DNA of 8,873 nucleotides from positions 1 through 8,873 of the forward strand of contig CALKTZ010000190.1 of the NCBI GenBank assembly GCA_937997355.1, in the 5' to 3' direction. The number at the start of each line of letters is the position of its first letter. The stretch's first letter is position 1. The stretch comes from an uncultured Planctomycetales bacterium. GTDB lineage: Bacteria > Planctomycetota > Planctomycetia > Isosphaerales > Isosphaeraceae. Of this stretch, positions 1 to 7,442 are shown one piece after another. Under the pieces are notes generated by a model, which saw only the letters and a program-made list of their open reading frames with translations, was not told the origin of the DNA and ran no database searches. The translations under genes were made by a program, and so were the position numbers.

Positions 1-89
1 ACAGGCACGCGCGGGATACCGGCGAGCCAGTCCCCATTTCCGCTCCGGTTCAGCCTGGCGAATCCCCGCGCAATCCAAACGTCAACCAT
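1..89 (-). CDS. Possible start of a further operon gene, cut by the left edge
   Basis: Two bases after the stop of the 45-residue gene (stop codon 93-91) an ATG at 89-87 opens a frame with no stop up to the edge, giving about 29 residues beginning MVDVWIARGF. No Shine-Dalgarno sequence stands at a good distance from this ATG. A competing ATG at 37-35, in another frame, has a GGAG core five bases upstream and reads MGTGSPVSRACL to the edge. Either could be the true start of the next gene of the operon. The visible part shows no recognisable domain, so no function is proposed. The tight spacing to the gene before it is the main reason to list it. Confidence 0.25.
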   Translation of the reverse strand, partial: MVDVWIARGFARLNRSGNGDWLAGIPRVP

Positions 90-90
90 T

Positions 91-228
91 CTACAATTCA
101 GGTTCCCGGTCGATCTGCCCCGGCCGTTCGCCATGCCGCTTGCGGATCATCATGTAGAGCAGATAGGCCACGATGAGGCCGGCCAGGCCGAAGAAAATTC
201 GGGAGTCGGTGATCCAAAATCGTTCCAT
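91..228 (-). CDS. Small single-pass membrane protein, 45 residues
   Basis: This short frame starts at ATG 228-226 and ends with TAG at 93-91. It encodes 45 residues: a short polar N-terminus (MERFWITDSR), one hydrophobic membrane segment at about residues 11-28, and a basic then acidic tail beginning RKRHGERPGQ. The positive charges just after the membrane segment predict a cytoplasmic C-terminus by the positive-inside rule. It lies 76 bases after the DUF58 stop, on the same strand, and no upstream in-frame ATG or GTG exists before a stop. The ribosome binding site is weak (GAAG five bases before the ATG). The family is not recognised. A membrane anchor or small subunit serving the MoxR/DUF58 system is an inference from position only. 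Confidence 0.55.
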   Translation of the reverse strand: MERFWITDSRIFFGLAGLIVAYLLYMMIRKRHGERPGQIDREPEL

Positions 229-304
229 GGAAACTTCGGCTTCTTGAAAGAATGTTCGGGCCTTGCGGGCGGGCGATCATCGGTTCGGGATTTCCCGTCG
301 GGGG

Positions 305-1270
305 CTATCGGACGAGCCCGCGTTCCCGCAGGTAGTTCAGGATCAACTTTTCGAATGGGTACTGGTTCGTGGTGAAGATGTAGGTCATCCCTCGACGGGT
401 ACACCACTCCTTCAGCCCGCCGACGAAGGCGTTGAGGTTATCCTTGTAACGCTTCAGGAGCGGGGCGCTCACGGTGATTTCGGCCTCGTCCCCGTCCTCG
501 CAGTCGACCAGCTTGAGGTCGCCGACTAGCTCGGGCTCGACCTCCTCGCGGCTGAGGACGTGGATCACGTAGATGTCCATGTTCCGGGCGAGCAGGTAGC
601 GGAACGCGGCCTCGTAGCCGTTCTTGTCGAGGAAATCCGAGATGACCACGACGATCCCCTTGCCGGAATGCCGGATGGCGAAGTCGCGGGCGGCCGTGGT
701 GAGGTTGCTCTCTCCCGAGGGGGCCAGGCGATCGAGGTAATGGACGATCCGGTGCATCTGCGAGCGCCCCCGGATGCTCGGGATGCCCGCCTCCAGCCGG
801 GTGCTGAAGGTTTCGAGGATCAGCCGATCGTTGTTGACCAGCCCGATGAACGCCAGCGCCGCGGCGATCTGCTTGCCGTAGTGGAGCTTCGTCGGCTCGC
901 CGAAGTCCATCGAGAGGCTGGTGTCCAGGAGCGTGTGGATGTGCAGATCCTCTTCTTCGAGGAAGAGCTTCAGGAACAGCTTGTCGAGCCGCCCGTAGAC
1001 GTTCCAGTCGATATGGCGGAGGTCGTCGCCGACGGTGTAATTGCGGTGCTCCGCGAACTCGACCGACGAGCCCCGTCGCTTGCTCTTGCGATCCCCCTTG
1101 AGCCGCCCCGAGATGATCTTCCGGCTGACCAGCTCGAGCTGTTCGAGCTTGTGCATGAACTCCGGGTCCAGCAGCGCCCCCCTGGAGGTGGGAGCGCCCG
1201 AGCTTGACGAGGCGCCCGGCGGGGGGATCGCGGAGATCGGTGCGGATGTCGCGGACGAGGCTTCGGTCAT
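305..1270 (-). CDS. DUF58 family protein with VWA-like MIDAS (MoxR partner)
   Basis: The 321-residue protein has a low-complexity Ala/Ser/Pro N-terminus (residues 1-30) followed by a full DUF58 core. The DUF58 signature is clear: a basic RKSKRRG stretch near 61-67, EFAEHRNYTVGDDLRHIDW at 71-89, and the VWA metal site DTSLS at 116-120 with its second acidic element ISDFLD at 210-215. No membrane segment is seen, so it is likely cytosolic or peripheral, as short DUF58 proteins are. Members of this family are usually encoded beside MoxR ATPases and are thought to be their VWA-type partners. Here MoxR lies three genes upstream in the same transcription unit. The start ATG has an AAGGGA sequence 11 bases upstream (1287-1282). 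The gap to the gene before it is 24 bases. Physiological substrate unknown. Confidence 0.92.
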   Translation of the reverse strand: MTEASSATSAPISAIPPPGASSSSGAPTSRGALLDPEFMHKLEQLELVSRKIISGRLKGDRKSKRRGSSVEFAEHRNYTVGDDLRHIDWNVYGRLDKLFLKLFLEEEDLHIHTLLDTSLSMDFGEPTKLHYGKQIAAALAFIGLVNNDRLILETFSTRLEAGIPSIRGRSQMHRIVHYLDRLAPSGESNLTTAARDFAIRHSGKGIVVVISDFLDKNGYEAAFRYLLARNMDIYVIHVLSREEVEPELVGDLKLVDCEDGDEAEITVSAPLLKRYKDNLNAFVGGLKEWCTRRGMTYIFTTNQYPFEKLILNYLRERGLVR

Positions 1271-1294
1271 GGCGGTCGATTTCCCTTCCCGGCA

Positions 1295-1669
1295 TCAACC
1301 GAAGAGGTCGAAGATCCAGAAGAGGCCGAGGATCACCGAGGCCGCGCCGGCCAGCCCGACCAGCCAGGGGAGCAGCGCGGCGAGGAAGATCGTCCAGCGC
1401 GCCCGGAGGCTCAGGGGGCGGCAGCGATGCAGGAAGCCGAGCGCGGTCATCCAGCTTTCGAAGATGACCAGCATCCCCGCCAGGGCCGTCACGATCGCCA
1501 ATGTCGGCTCGGTGTTCCAGGCGGCGACCGCCGCCACCAGCAGCAGCGCGCAGAGCGAGAGGAGGCAGAACAGGTCCCCCCGCGTGAAGATCAGGGGCTC
1601 CCGCTTGACGGTCGCGTAGTCGAGCGCCGGCACGGGGGGCGGATCATAGATGTCATACATGGTGCTCAT
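1295..1669 (-). CDS. Small multi-pass membrane protein, 124 residues
   Basis: The frame from ATG 1669-1667 encodes 124 residues. The N-terminal 30 are polar and proline/tyrosine-rich (MYDIYDPPPVPALDY) and probably cytoplasmic. They are followed by hydrophobic segments at about 33-52, 57-80 and 92-122, the last long enough for one kinked or two closely packed helices. An AGGA core (1682-1679) sits nine bases before the chosen start. A second ATG three codons in is badly placed relative to it. The open frame extends further upstream to 2044, but that part overlaps the preceding gene in another frame and looks non-coding. No family is recognised. It stands 24 bases before DUF58, so a membrane anchor or partner role for the DUF58/MoxR pair is a reasonable inference. 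Confidence 0.8.
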   Translation of the reverse strand: MSTMYDIYDPPPVPALDYATVKREPLIFTRGDLFCLLSLCALLLVAAVAAWNTEPTLAIVTALAGMLVIFESWMTALGFLHRCRPLSLRARWTIFLAALLPWLVGLAGAASVILGLFWIFDLFG

Positions 1670-1678
1670 GGTGCAACA

Positions 1679-1682
1679 TCCT
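1679..1682 (-). promoter_or_regulatory. Ribosome binding site of the 124-residue membrane protein
   Basis: An AGGA core read on the minus strand lies nine bases before the ATG at 1669. It selects the start within a much longer open frame. Confidence 0.5.
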
Positions 1683-1822
1683 GGGGCAAACGCGGGTTCC
1701 GGAGGAGAATGGCCGTGGTCCTCGGGCCTGATGTCCTCGCGGATTTGATTCGATCTTCGTCTCGGTCTTCTTCGTCTTCTTGGACACGCGAAAAAAGAGA
1801 ATTCTGTTCGGCGCTCCGCTTC

Positions 1823-1850
1823 GAGCCGGTCCCTATTCTCGCTCCGGCTC
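1823..1850. repeat. Inverted repeat GAGCCGG / CCGGCTC
   Basis: A perfect 7-bp inverted repeat (1823-1829 and 1844-1850) with a 14-base spacer lies 26 bases after the stop of the coiled-coil gene. The minus-strand T run (1796-1791) is too far away for a standard intrinsic terminator. A partial terminator or an RNA processing hairpin are both possible. Confidence 0.35.
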
Positions 1851-1875
1851 CTGGTACGGCAGGTCACTCGTGGGT

Positions 1876-2187
1876 TCACCGCCTCGGAGCCTGCTCCGTC
1901 GCTCCCTGTCCCGACAGGCCGAGCCGATCGATCTTCGACTCGATCCGCTCGACGGCCGCTTTCGTCAGGGCCGTGTCGCGATAGATACCGAAGACGGCCG
2001 GGGCGCTGGCGATGACCACGGCGGTCAACAGGCCGATGGCCCATTTCGCGACCAGGAGCGAGCTATCGATTCGCACCCTGAGCACCTCGACGCTCGCATT
2101 TAGCCGGGCCGTCTCCTTGTTCGTCTCGGTGAGCGCCGTCACGAGGTGATCGATCCGCTCGGCGAGGACGTCGGTTGCCACGGGCAT
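1876..2187 (-). CDS. Coiled-coil single-TM protein, 103 residues, coupled to MoxR
   Basis: The 103-residue protein has an N-terminal amphipathic, probably coiled-coil stretch (about 8-40, rich in Glu, Thr, Arg and Leu), one membrane helix at about 47-68, then a second short amphipathic helix (72-90) and a polar tail. This layout recalls small holin-like or XhlA-type membrane proteins in architecture only. No family assignment is made. Its ATG shares one base with the MoxR stop (TAATG), and a strong AAGGAG lies eight bases upstream inside the MoxR gene, so the two are very probably translationally coupled and made in fixed proportion. A role in tethering or regulating the MoxR ATPase at the membrane is inferred from coupling and topology. 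Confidence 0.82.
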   Translation of the reverse strand: MPVATDVLAERIDHLVTALTETNKETARLNASVEVLRVRIDSSLLVAKWAIGLLTAVVIASAPAVFGIYRDTALTKAAVERIESKIDRLGLSGQGATEQAPRR

Positions 2188-3236
2188 TATCGGGACTCCT
2201 TGGCGACGAAATTCTCGACCCTCTCTTCCGCTTTCTCGGGGACCGATTCCAAGATCTTCAACAAGACCTCGTCGGAGCCGATCCCCTCGGCCTGGGCCTC
2301 GAAATTCAGGAGAATCCGATGGCGCAAGCTGGGCAAATAGACGCGGCGGAGATCCTCGAAACTGACATTATAACGCCCATCGAGCAGCGCACGCACCTTG
2401 GCCGCCAAAACCAAGGTCTGGACGCCTCGCGGGCTGCTCCCCCATCGAATGTACCGATTGGTAAGCTCGGGCGCGAAGGGTCCGTCGGGATGGCTCGCCA
2501 GGCAGAGGCGGATCGCGTAGTCCTGCACGTGCCGGGCCACGATGACCTCTCGCACCAATCCCTGGAAGGCAACCAGTTCGTCTCCGTCGATCACTTTTTC
2601 CGCCCGAGGCTTCTCGCCGCTGGTGGTCCGGTCGAGGATCGTCGCCAGTTCCTCGCGGGTCGAATAGCCGACCACCAGCTTGAACAGGAAGCGGTCGAGC
2701 TGCGCCTCGGGGAGCGGATAGGTCCCCTCCTGCTCGATCGGGTTCTGGGTCGCCATCACGAAAAACGGCGGCTTCAGGCGGTGGATCGTCCCGCCGACCG
2801 TCACCGACTGTTCCTGCATCGCTTCCAGGAGGGCGGATTGGGTCTTGGGGGTGGCGCGATTGATCTCGTCGGCCAGGACGATCTGCGCGAAGATCGGCCC
2901 CGGCTGGAACTGGAAGAAGCGGCGGCCGTCGTCCCCCTCCATCACGATGTTCGTCCCCAGGATGTCGGCGGGCATCAGGTCGGGGGTGAACTGGATGCGG
3001 TTGAAGTCGAGGCTCAAGGCATCGGCGAGGGTCCGGATCAGGAGGGTCTTGCCGAGCCCCGGCACCCCTTCCAGCAAGGCATGCCCGCCGACGAACAGGC
3101 AGGTCAGCACACCCTGGATGATGTCGTCGTGGCCGACGATCACCTTGGAGATTTCCCCCTTCACCCGGTTGAAGGCCGAGCGGAATTGCTCGGTCCGGGC
3201 CTCGATCGACTCGGCTCCCGCGGCGGGTTCGGTCAT
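2187..3236 (-). CDS. MoxR family AAA+ ATPase
   Basis: From the chosen ATG (3236-3234) the protein has 349 residues, normal for MoxR ATPases. In order it shows Walker A GVPGLGKT (57-64), Walker B ending LADEIN (D123/E124), sensor-1 asparagine in ATQNP (N165), an arginine-finger candidate in LDRFLF (R182) and sensor-2 arginine in SSPRGVQTL (R270), followed by the C-terminal lid helices. All catalytic residues are present, so it should hydrolyse ATP and form a hexameric ring. MoxR proteins are considered chaperones that act with VWA proteins to mature or activate complexes. Such VWA partners are encoded on both sides. An ATG three codons earlier (3245) directly abuts the AAGGA sequence, whereas 3236 has it nine bases away, so 3236 is preferred. 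The gap to the preceding gene is about 40 bases. Confidence 0.96.
   Translation of the reverse strand: MTEPAAGAESIEARTEQFRSAFNRVKGEISKVIVGHDDIIQGVLTCLFVGGHALLEGVPGLGKTLLIRTLADALSLDFNRIQFTPDLMPADILGTNIVMEGDDGRRFFQFQPGPIFAQIVLADEINRATPKTQSALLEAMQEQSVTVGGTIHRLKPPFFVMATQNPIEQEGTYPLPEAQLDRFLFKLVVGYSTREELATILDRTTSGEKPRAEKVIDGDELVAFQGLVREVIVARHVQDYAIRLCLASHPDGPFAPELTNRYIRWGSSPRGVQTLVLAAKVRALLDGRYNVSFEDLRRVYLPSLRHRILLNFEAQAEGIGSDEVLLKILESVPEKAEERVENFVAKESR
2196..2201 (-). promoter_or_regulatory. Strong ribosome binding site inside the MoxR 3' end
   Basis: A full AAGGAG on the minus strand lies eight bases before the ATG of the 103-residue coiled-coil gene, within the last codons of MoxR. It is the best Shine-Dalgarno match found in the window and supports high expression of the coupled small protein. 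Confidence 0.6.
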
Positions 3237-3278
3237 GGTCGGCATTCCTTCATCGATTGCGTGGTGTCGGCGATCGGT

Positions 3279-6200
3279 TTACGTGCCGGGCTTCAGATTA
3301 TCCTTGTCGCGCTCTTCCCAAACCTTCTGTTTGGCCCGGAGCAGTCGATTGGTGTAGCTCTCTTCCGCGGGCTTCTCGGCCTCGGGGGCGATCCCCTTCT
3401 GTTGCGGCGAGGCCGGCTCATGCGGGGCCTTGCCCACCTTGACCGGGTCGTCCCCGGCCAGGAGCGGCTCGACGGGGATCGTGGTCGACCTCTCCCCGGT
3501 CGACGGCGAGGCCGAGGGGGCGGCCCGCGTCCCCCGCGACCGGGTGCGGTCCAGCTCCTCGCCGACCTCCGCCTTGCGGCTCCGGAGCTTCTCCATGTAG
3601 TCGGTCGATCGCACTGGCTCCTGGCCGCGGAGCGATCGCAACCAGTTGGCGACCGTGCGCCGCATGCGGGCGAGATCGAGGGCGATCCGGCGGATGGCGA
3701 CATCGAGCAGGAAGAGGCAGCAGGCCAGCCAGAGCAGGTTGGGCCAGAGCGGGGCATAGGCCCTGGGGTTGATCAGGCCGGCGTCCCGGCGATAGTGGTC
3801 GGCCTCCTCGATGCTCCGGACCAGGTCGAGCCGGCCATCGGGTGTCCGCTTCAGGCTCACGAGCTGGCCGTCGGTCAGCGAGGCGAGGGTTTCGAGGCCG
3901 GTCGGGTTCGAGCGAAGCTCGCGATATTCGTCGGAGTAGGGGACCGAGACCCCCGACGACACCACCCCCTGCACACCCCCCGCCCCGCGATAGCCTAGGT
4001 TGACGAAGTAATTCCCCCGGGCGTCGGCCCCTTCGATGGTGGCCTCGTAGCGTCCGGGGGCCTTCTGCACCAGCTCGACGGGCTTCGACTTGAGGTCGGG
4101 ATCGACCACGTTCCCCTGGATGGTGAGGAAGTTGAGGAACTGGTTCTCCTTGTCGAGCGCATCGACGACGATCTTGATCCGCCCGTCTTCCCGACGCAGC
4201 GAGAGGCTGAGGTTCCCCCGATCGGCGGGGCGCATCACCCAGCGCACCACCTGCGACCAGAAGGCCGAATAGCTGGGCCAATCGGGCCAGGCCTTGGCCC
4301 AGCGACGCCCGGCGTCGGCCGTGAACGCGGCCGACCGGCCGAGGCCGTAGGTCCAGTGGGCCAGGAGCGGATTCACCTGACCGGTCGGCAGGGGGGAAAC
4401 CAGCGGCATCTCGACAAGCTCGCTCTCCTTGAGCGAGGTGAGGACCAACCCGGTAATCGCGGGGAATTCTTCGGGGAGCCCCATGATCGGCTCCGTCACC
4501 GGATAATTCAGCTTGGGGAGCCAGGGAGTCTGCTGGTCGAAGATCAGGGGACGCGAGATCGACCGCGCCTCCTTCTGATAGATCCTCGGCAATGCACGGG
4601 GATTGGTCACCTGATAGAACCGCCCCTTGGTGAGCCGGGCGAGGTCGCGCATCACGCGGACCGCCTGGAGGTCGTTGCCGTGGGCGGCCGTCAGGACGGT
4701 GGTCACCGTGACCCGATTCTGCACGAGCTGGTTGATCACGGAGGCGGTCGGCGCGGTCGGGTCGCCGTCGCTGATCACCACGATGTGCTTGCTCATCGCG
4801 TCCTTGATGCTGTTGAGCCCTTTCAGGGACATCAGGAGCGAAGGGTCGAAGTCGGGCATGTCGCCGGGGGTCATCCGGTCGATCGCGCGGAGCATCGAGT
4901 TCTTGCCCCCGCCGATCGGCCGGAGCGTGAACAGCCAGGCCTCCTGCCCTTCCCAGTGGAGCATCCCCGCGTAGTCGTAGCTGGAGAGGGCGTCCACGGC
5001 CGCCTTGGCCACCACCTTCTGCCAGTAGTTCCCCTCGGGGATCTCGCTGGCGTGCATGATCAGGACCATCGCGCCGATCCCCTGCACCTTCAGCGCCTTG
5101 ATCTGCATGTCGACCGGGAGCGCCTTCTCGACCGGGGTATTCATCCAGCCCCCCGCGCCGAAGCTGTCGCGCCCGCCGACCATCAGGAGGCCGATCCCCA
5201 TGTCGTGGACGTTCGACGCCAGGAGCTGATGCTGCGACTCCGTGAACGCCTCCTTCGGCACATTCGCCAGGATCACGGCGTCATACGGCTGAAGCTGCGC
5301 GATATCGGTCGGCAGAGGATCGCCGCCGACGCCCCCCGAGCCGTCGATCCTGGGGGCGACGAGGACCTTGACCTCGATCTCCTTCTCGCGGAGTGCCCGG
5401 ACAAGCTCGGCATGTTCCCCGGCCGTCCCCTCGATCAGGAGGACCTGGGCCTTGCCCCGGGCGTGGGTGAATCCCGTGGCGGTGTTGTTCGTCGCGCGAT
5501 CGGTCAGGGTGCCGCTCGCGGCCGGGCGAACCTCCGTCGGGCGATCGGGGATGAACTCGGCCGAGAACGTGTAGAAATTCGGCTCGGTGATCTGCTGCTT
5601 CAGGGTGAAGACGTTCACGCCGCGCTGGAGGTCGACCGGGAACGGCTTCTCGTTCCCCGCGGCGGGGGCGGTGTGATTATCGGCCTTCTGGAAGACCTGG
5701 ATGGCCCCCCTGGTCGGCTCGCTGGCGCGGATCACCACGTTGATGTTGACCGTCTCCCCCTTCTTCACGTCGGGGGGGATGGAGAGCTTCTCGACGAGGA
5801 CCTCGTGCTCGTAGACATATTCCAGCGGGACGACATCCACCTGGACGCCCAAAGATTTGGCGGCGATCGCCTGTTCGAGCAGGTTCCCGCGGTTCTCGTT
5901 GCCGTCGGAGACGACGACGATCCGCCGGGCGGTATCCTCGGGGAAGGTCGCCAGCGCGAGCTTGACGGCGGCGGCGATGTCGGTGTTCTCGGCGTCGATC
6001 GTGCTCTCGATCCCCAGCAGATTCAGCTCGCTCGGGGCCGGCGGCACCTCGACCCGAGGGGCCTTGCCGAAGACCACGACCCCCGAGAGGTCGTTCTCGT
6101 GCCGCTTCTTCGACGACTCGGTGACGTAGTCGAGCGCGGCCCTCTTCAATTCCTGGGGGACGCTCTGCGACGAGTCGACCAGGTACATCGTCGTGAGCCG

Positions 6201-6422
6201 GTCGGTCCGCCGCACGGTCCGCAGCTCGGCCAGCGCCAGCACGATCAGGGTGATGACCGCGACCCGAAGCGCGATCGCGACCCACCGCCGGATCGACCCG
6301 AGGCCCGAGAGGCTGCGGGCGCTGAACCAGATCACGGGGGGGATGATCAAGGCCAGCAGGAGCAGCCACCAGGGGTGGACGACCATCAGCGACAGGTTCG
6401 CGAATCCCGGAATCGCCGTCAT
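3279..6422 (-). CDS. Large membrane protein with VWA, GATase-like and degenerate VWA domains
   Basis: From ATG 6422 the protein has 1047 residues. Two N-terminal membrane helices (about 17-34 and 48-67) are followed by a VWA domain with intact MIDAS DSSQS (83-87) and SDGNENR (172-178). A beta-rich linker leads to a class I glutamine-amidotransferase-like domain (about 321-438, with VGGRDSFGAGG). A second VWA-like domain follows (about 450-618), whose MIDAS is replaced by HASEI (457-461) although ISDGDP (550-555) remains. A long beta-rich region, a membrane helix near 893-910 and a charged cytoplasmic tail complete it. This architecture is typical of planctomycete proteins annotated as VWA or glutamine amidotransferase. 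The GATase-like domain has no cysteine, so amidotransferase activity is unlikely. A GTG two codons upstream abuts the AAGG sequence, which instead sits six bases before the chosen ATG. It probably presents its middle in the periplasm and works with MoxR (inference). Confidence 0.93.
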   Translation of the reverse strand: MTAIPGFANLSLMVVHPWWLLLLALIIPPVIWFSARSLSGLGSIRRWVAIALRVAVITLIVLALAELRTVRRTDRLTTMYLVDSSQSVPQELKRAALDYVTESSKKRHENDLSGVVVFGKAPRVEVPPAPSELNLLGIESTIDAENTDIAAAVKLALATFPEDTARRIVVVSDGNENRGNLLEQAIAAKSLGVQVDVVPLEYVYEHEVLVEKLSIPPDVKKGETVNINVVIRASEPTRGAIQVFQKADNHTAPAAGNEKPFPVDLQRGVNVFTLKQQITEPNFYTFSAEFIPDRPTEVRPAASGTLTDRATNNTATGFTHARGKAQVLLIEGTAGEHAELVRALREKEIEVKVLVAPRIDGSGGVGGDPLPTDIAQLQPYDAVILANVPKEAFTESQHQLLASNVHDMGIGLLMVGGRDSFGAGGWMNTPVEKALPVDMQIKALKVQGIGAMVLIMHASEIPEGNYWQKVVAKAAVDALSSYDYAGMLHWEGQEAWLFTLRPIGGGKNSMLRAIDRMTPGDMPDFDPSLLMSLKGLNSIKDAMSKHIVVISDGDPTAPTASVINQLVQNRVTVTTVLTAAHGNDLQAVRVMRDLARLTKGRFYQVTNPRALPRIYQKEARSISRPLIFDQQTPWLPKLNYPVTEPIMGLPEEFPAITGLVLTSLKESELVEMPLVSPLPTGQVNPLLAHWTYGLGRSAAFTADAGRRWAKAWPDWPSYSAFWSQVVRWVMRPADRGNLSLSLRREDGRIKIVVDALDKENQFLNFLTIQGNVVDPDLKSKPVELVQKAPGRYEATIEGADARGNYFVNLGYRGAGGVQGVVSSGVSVPYSDEYRELRSNPTGLETLASLTDGQLVSLKRTPDGRLDLVRSIEEADHYRRDAGLINPRAYAPLWPNLLWLACCLFLLDVAIRRIALDLARMRRTVANWLRSLRGQEPVRSTDYMEKLRSRKAEVGEELDRTRSRGTRAAPSASPSTGERSTTIPVEPLLAGDDPVKVGKAPHEPASPQQKGIAPEAEKPAEESYTNRLLRAKQKVWEERDKDNLKPGT

Positions 6423-6428
6423 CCCCAC

Positions 6429-6436
6429 CCTTCCCC
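6429..6436 (-). promoter_or_regulatory. Ribosome binding site that decides the start of the large VWA protein
   Basis: GGGGAAGG on the minus strand ends six bases before ATG 6422 and directly touches the GTG at 6428. The spacing favours the ATG as start. Confidence 0.5.
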
Positions 6437-6438
6437 GC

Positions 6439-7389
6439 TCAGAGCCGGAACCGCTGGACGCGATGGTTATTGGAGTCGATCACCGACACGGCCCCCCGGC
6501 GATCGACGGCGAGCGCCCAGGGGTTGTTGAGCTGGCCGGGATGCCGCCCGGGACCTCCCCACGTCCCCACCGGCTTCCCGTCCATCGTGAACTTCTGAAC
6601 GCGATTGTTGCCGTACTCGCAGACATACAGGAAATGGTCGGGGCCGATCGAAACGTCGTAGGGATAGTTCAACTGGCCGGGCTCCTTCCCCCGGGTCCCC
6701 CACAGGGCGAGCAGCTTCCCCATCGTGTCGAAAACCTGAATCCTGTGGTTGCAGCTATCGGCCACGTAGATCCGATCTTGCTCGTCGATCGCCAAAGCCC
6801 GGGGGCGGAGGAATTCCCCCGGCTCGTAGCCGTGCCCGCCCCATTGCCGGAGCCACTTCCCCTCCGGCGAGAAGACCTGAATCCGGTCGTTATCCCCGTA
6901 TTCCGACACGTAAAAGTTTCCCACCTTGTCGATCACGACGTCGGTCGGGTAGCCGAACCGGCCGGGCGTGGTATCCTGGATGCCGTCTCCGATCTGGAAC
7001 AGCAGCTCCCCCTTCTCCGAGTAGACCAGGACGCGATAGAAATGCGTGTCGGCCACCAGCAGCCGGCCGTAACGGTCGATCGTCAACCCGCTCGGCCCGT
7101 CGACGTTGAAATCGGGGGTCCGCCAGCTCCGGACGAACTTGCCGTCGCGATCGAAGACCTGGATGCGATCGGTCAGGTCGGCGAGATAGAGCTGATCGCG
7201 ATCGTCGAACGCGGCGACCCTCGGCTTGTGGAGCCAGCCCGGCTTCGACCCGTGAACCCCCCAGACCAGCTCCGCCGTGGAGCTTGCGCGGGAGCCGCAC
7301 CCCGCCAACGCGCAGAGGCCCAGTCCCAAGACGAGCCGAGCCAGATTCGCCGCTCGACCGCTGATCCGTCCCCCCGCGATTGGCCTCAC
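6439..7389 (-). CDS. NHL-repeat six-bladed beta-propeller lipoprotein
   Basis: Starting at GTG 7389 the protein has 316 residues. A basic N-terminus and hydrophobic core lead to a lipobox LAGC (28-31), so the mature protein should be lipid-anchored at Cys31, outside the cytoplasm. Six NHL blades follow, at roughly 56-82, 99-128, 147-178, 195-226, 242-272 and 289-316, with repeated signatures such as SCNHRIQVFD, GNNRVQKF and NNHRVQRF. Together they suggest a closed six-bladed propeller of the kind used for protein or ligand binding. The open frame reaches 7908, but starting earlier would bury the signal peptide. The GTG has a GGGGGGA eight bases upstream (7404-7398). It is the first gene of the leftward train, 16 bases before the VWA membrane protein, which suggests joint action at the envelope. 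The ligand is unknown. Confidence 0.9.
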   Translation of the reverse strand: MRPIAGGRISGRAANLARLVLGLGLCALAGCGSRASSTAELVWGVHGSKPGWLHKPRVAAFDDRDQLYLADLTDRIQVFDRDGKFVRSWRTPDFNVDGPSGLTIDRYGRLLVADTHFYRVLVYSEKGELLFQIGDGIQDTTPGRFGYPTDVVIDKVGNFYVSEYGDNDRIQVFSPEGKWLRQWGGHGYEPGEFLRPRALAIDEQDRIYVADSCNHRIQVFDTMGKLLALWGTRGKEPGQLNYPYDVSIGPDHFLYVCEYGNNRVQKFTMDGKPVGTWGGPGRHPGQLNNPWALAVDRRGAVSVIDSNNHRVQRFRL

Positions 7390-7442
7390 CGCAACCGTCC
7401 CCCCGGTCGATCCGATTTCGTGTCGGCGGCAACTCACTGTAG

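Larger units (their letters stand above)
1670..1875 (-). other. 206-base gene-free gap inside the operon
   Basis: This is the largest gap in the leftward gene train. On the minus strand it carries a 7-bp inverted repeat (1850-1844 with 1829-1823), then about 26 bases later a run of six T (1796-1791), then a purine-rich stretch of GAC/GAAG units at about 1782-1750, and finally the ribosome binding site of the next gene. No open frame here has coding character. It could hold an internal attenuator or promoter that sets the MoxR part apart from the DUF58 part, but neither a clean terminator nor a clean promoter is visible. Confidence 0.4.

Noticed and set aside
289..302. Short palindrome CGGGATTTCCCG after the DUF58 stop as a terminator
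   Set aside because: The stem is only 4-5 bp and no T run follows on the minus strand. The downstream small gene appears to belong to the same unit.
438..1298. A 286-residue minus-strand frame overlapping DUF58
   Set aside because: It is a frame-shifted copy of the DUF58 region rich in Arg, Pro and Gly, with no DUF58 motif. The frame ending at 305 carries the real protein.
1670..2044. N-terminal extension of the 124-residue membrane protein
   Set aside because: The in-frame upstream part is basic and low-complexity, overlaps the coiled-coil gene out of frame, and has no ribosome binding site. The AGGA before ATG 1669 is well placed.
2175..3998. A 607-residue open frame on the plus strand
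   Set aside because: It is antisense to MoxR and the end of the large VWA gene. It has no motifs, and the opposite strand encodes a perfect AAA+ ATPase.
4356..6530. A 724-residue open frame on the plus strand
   Set aside because: It lies fully antisense to the large VWA gene. Its composition is dominated by Arg, Gly, Asp, His and Pro without domain pattern, as expected of a high-GC shadow frame, while the minus strand has clear domains.
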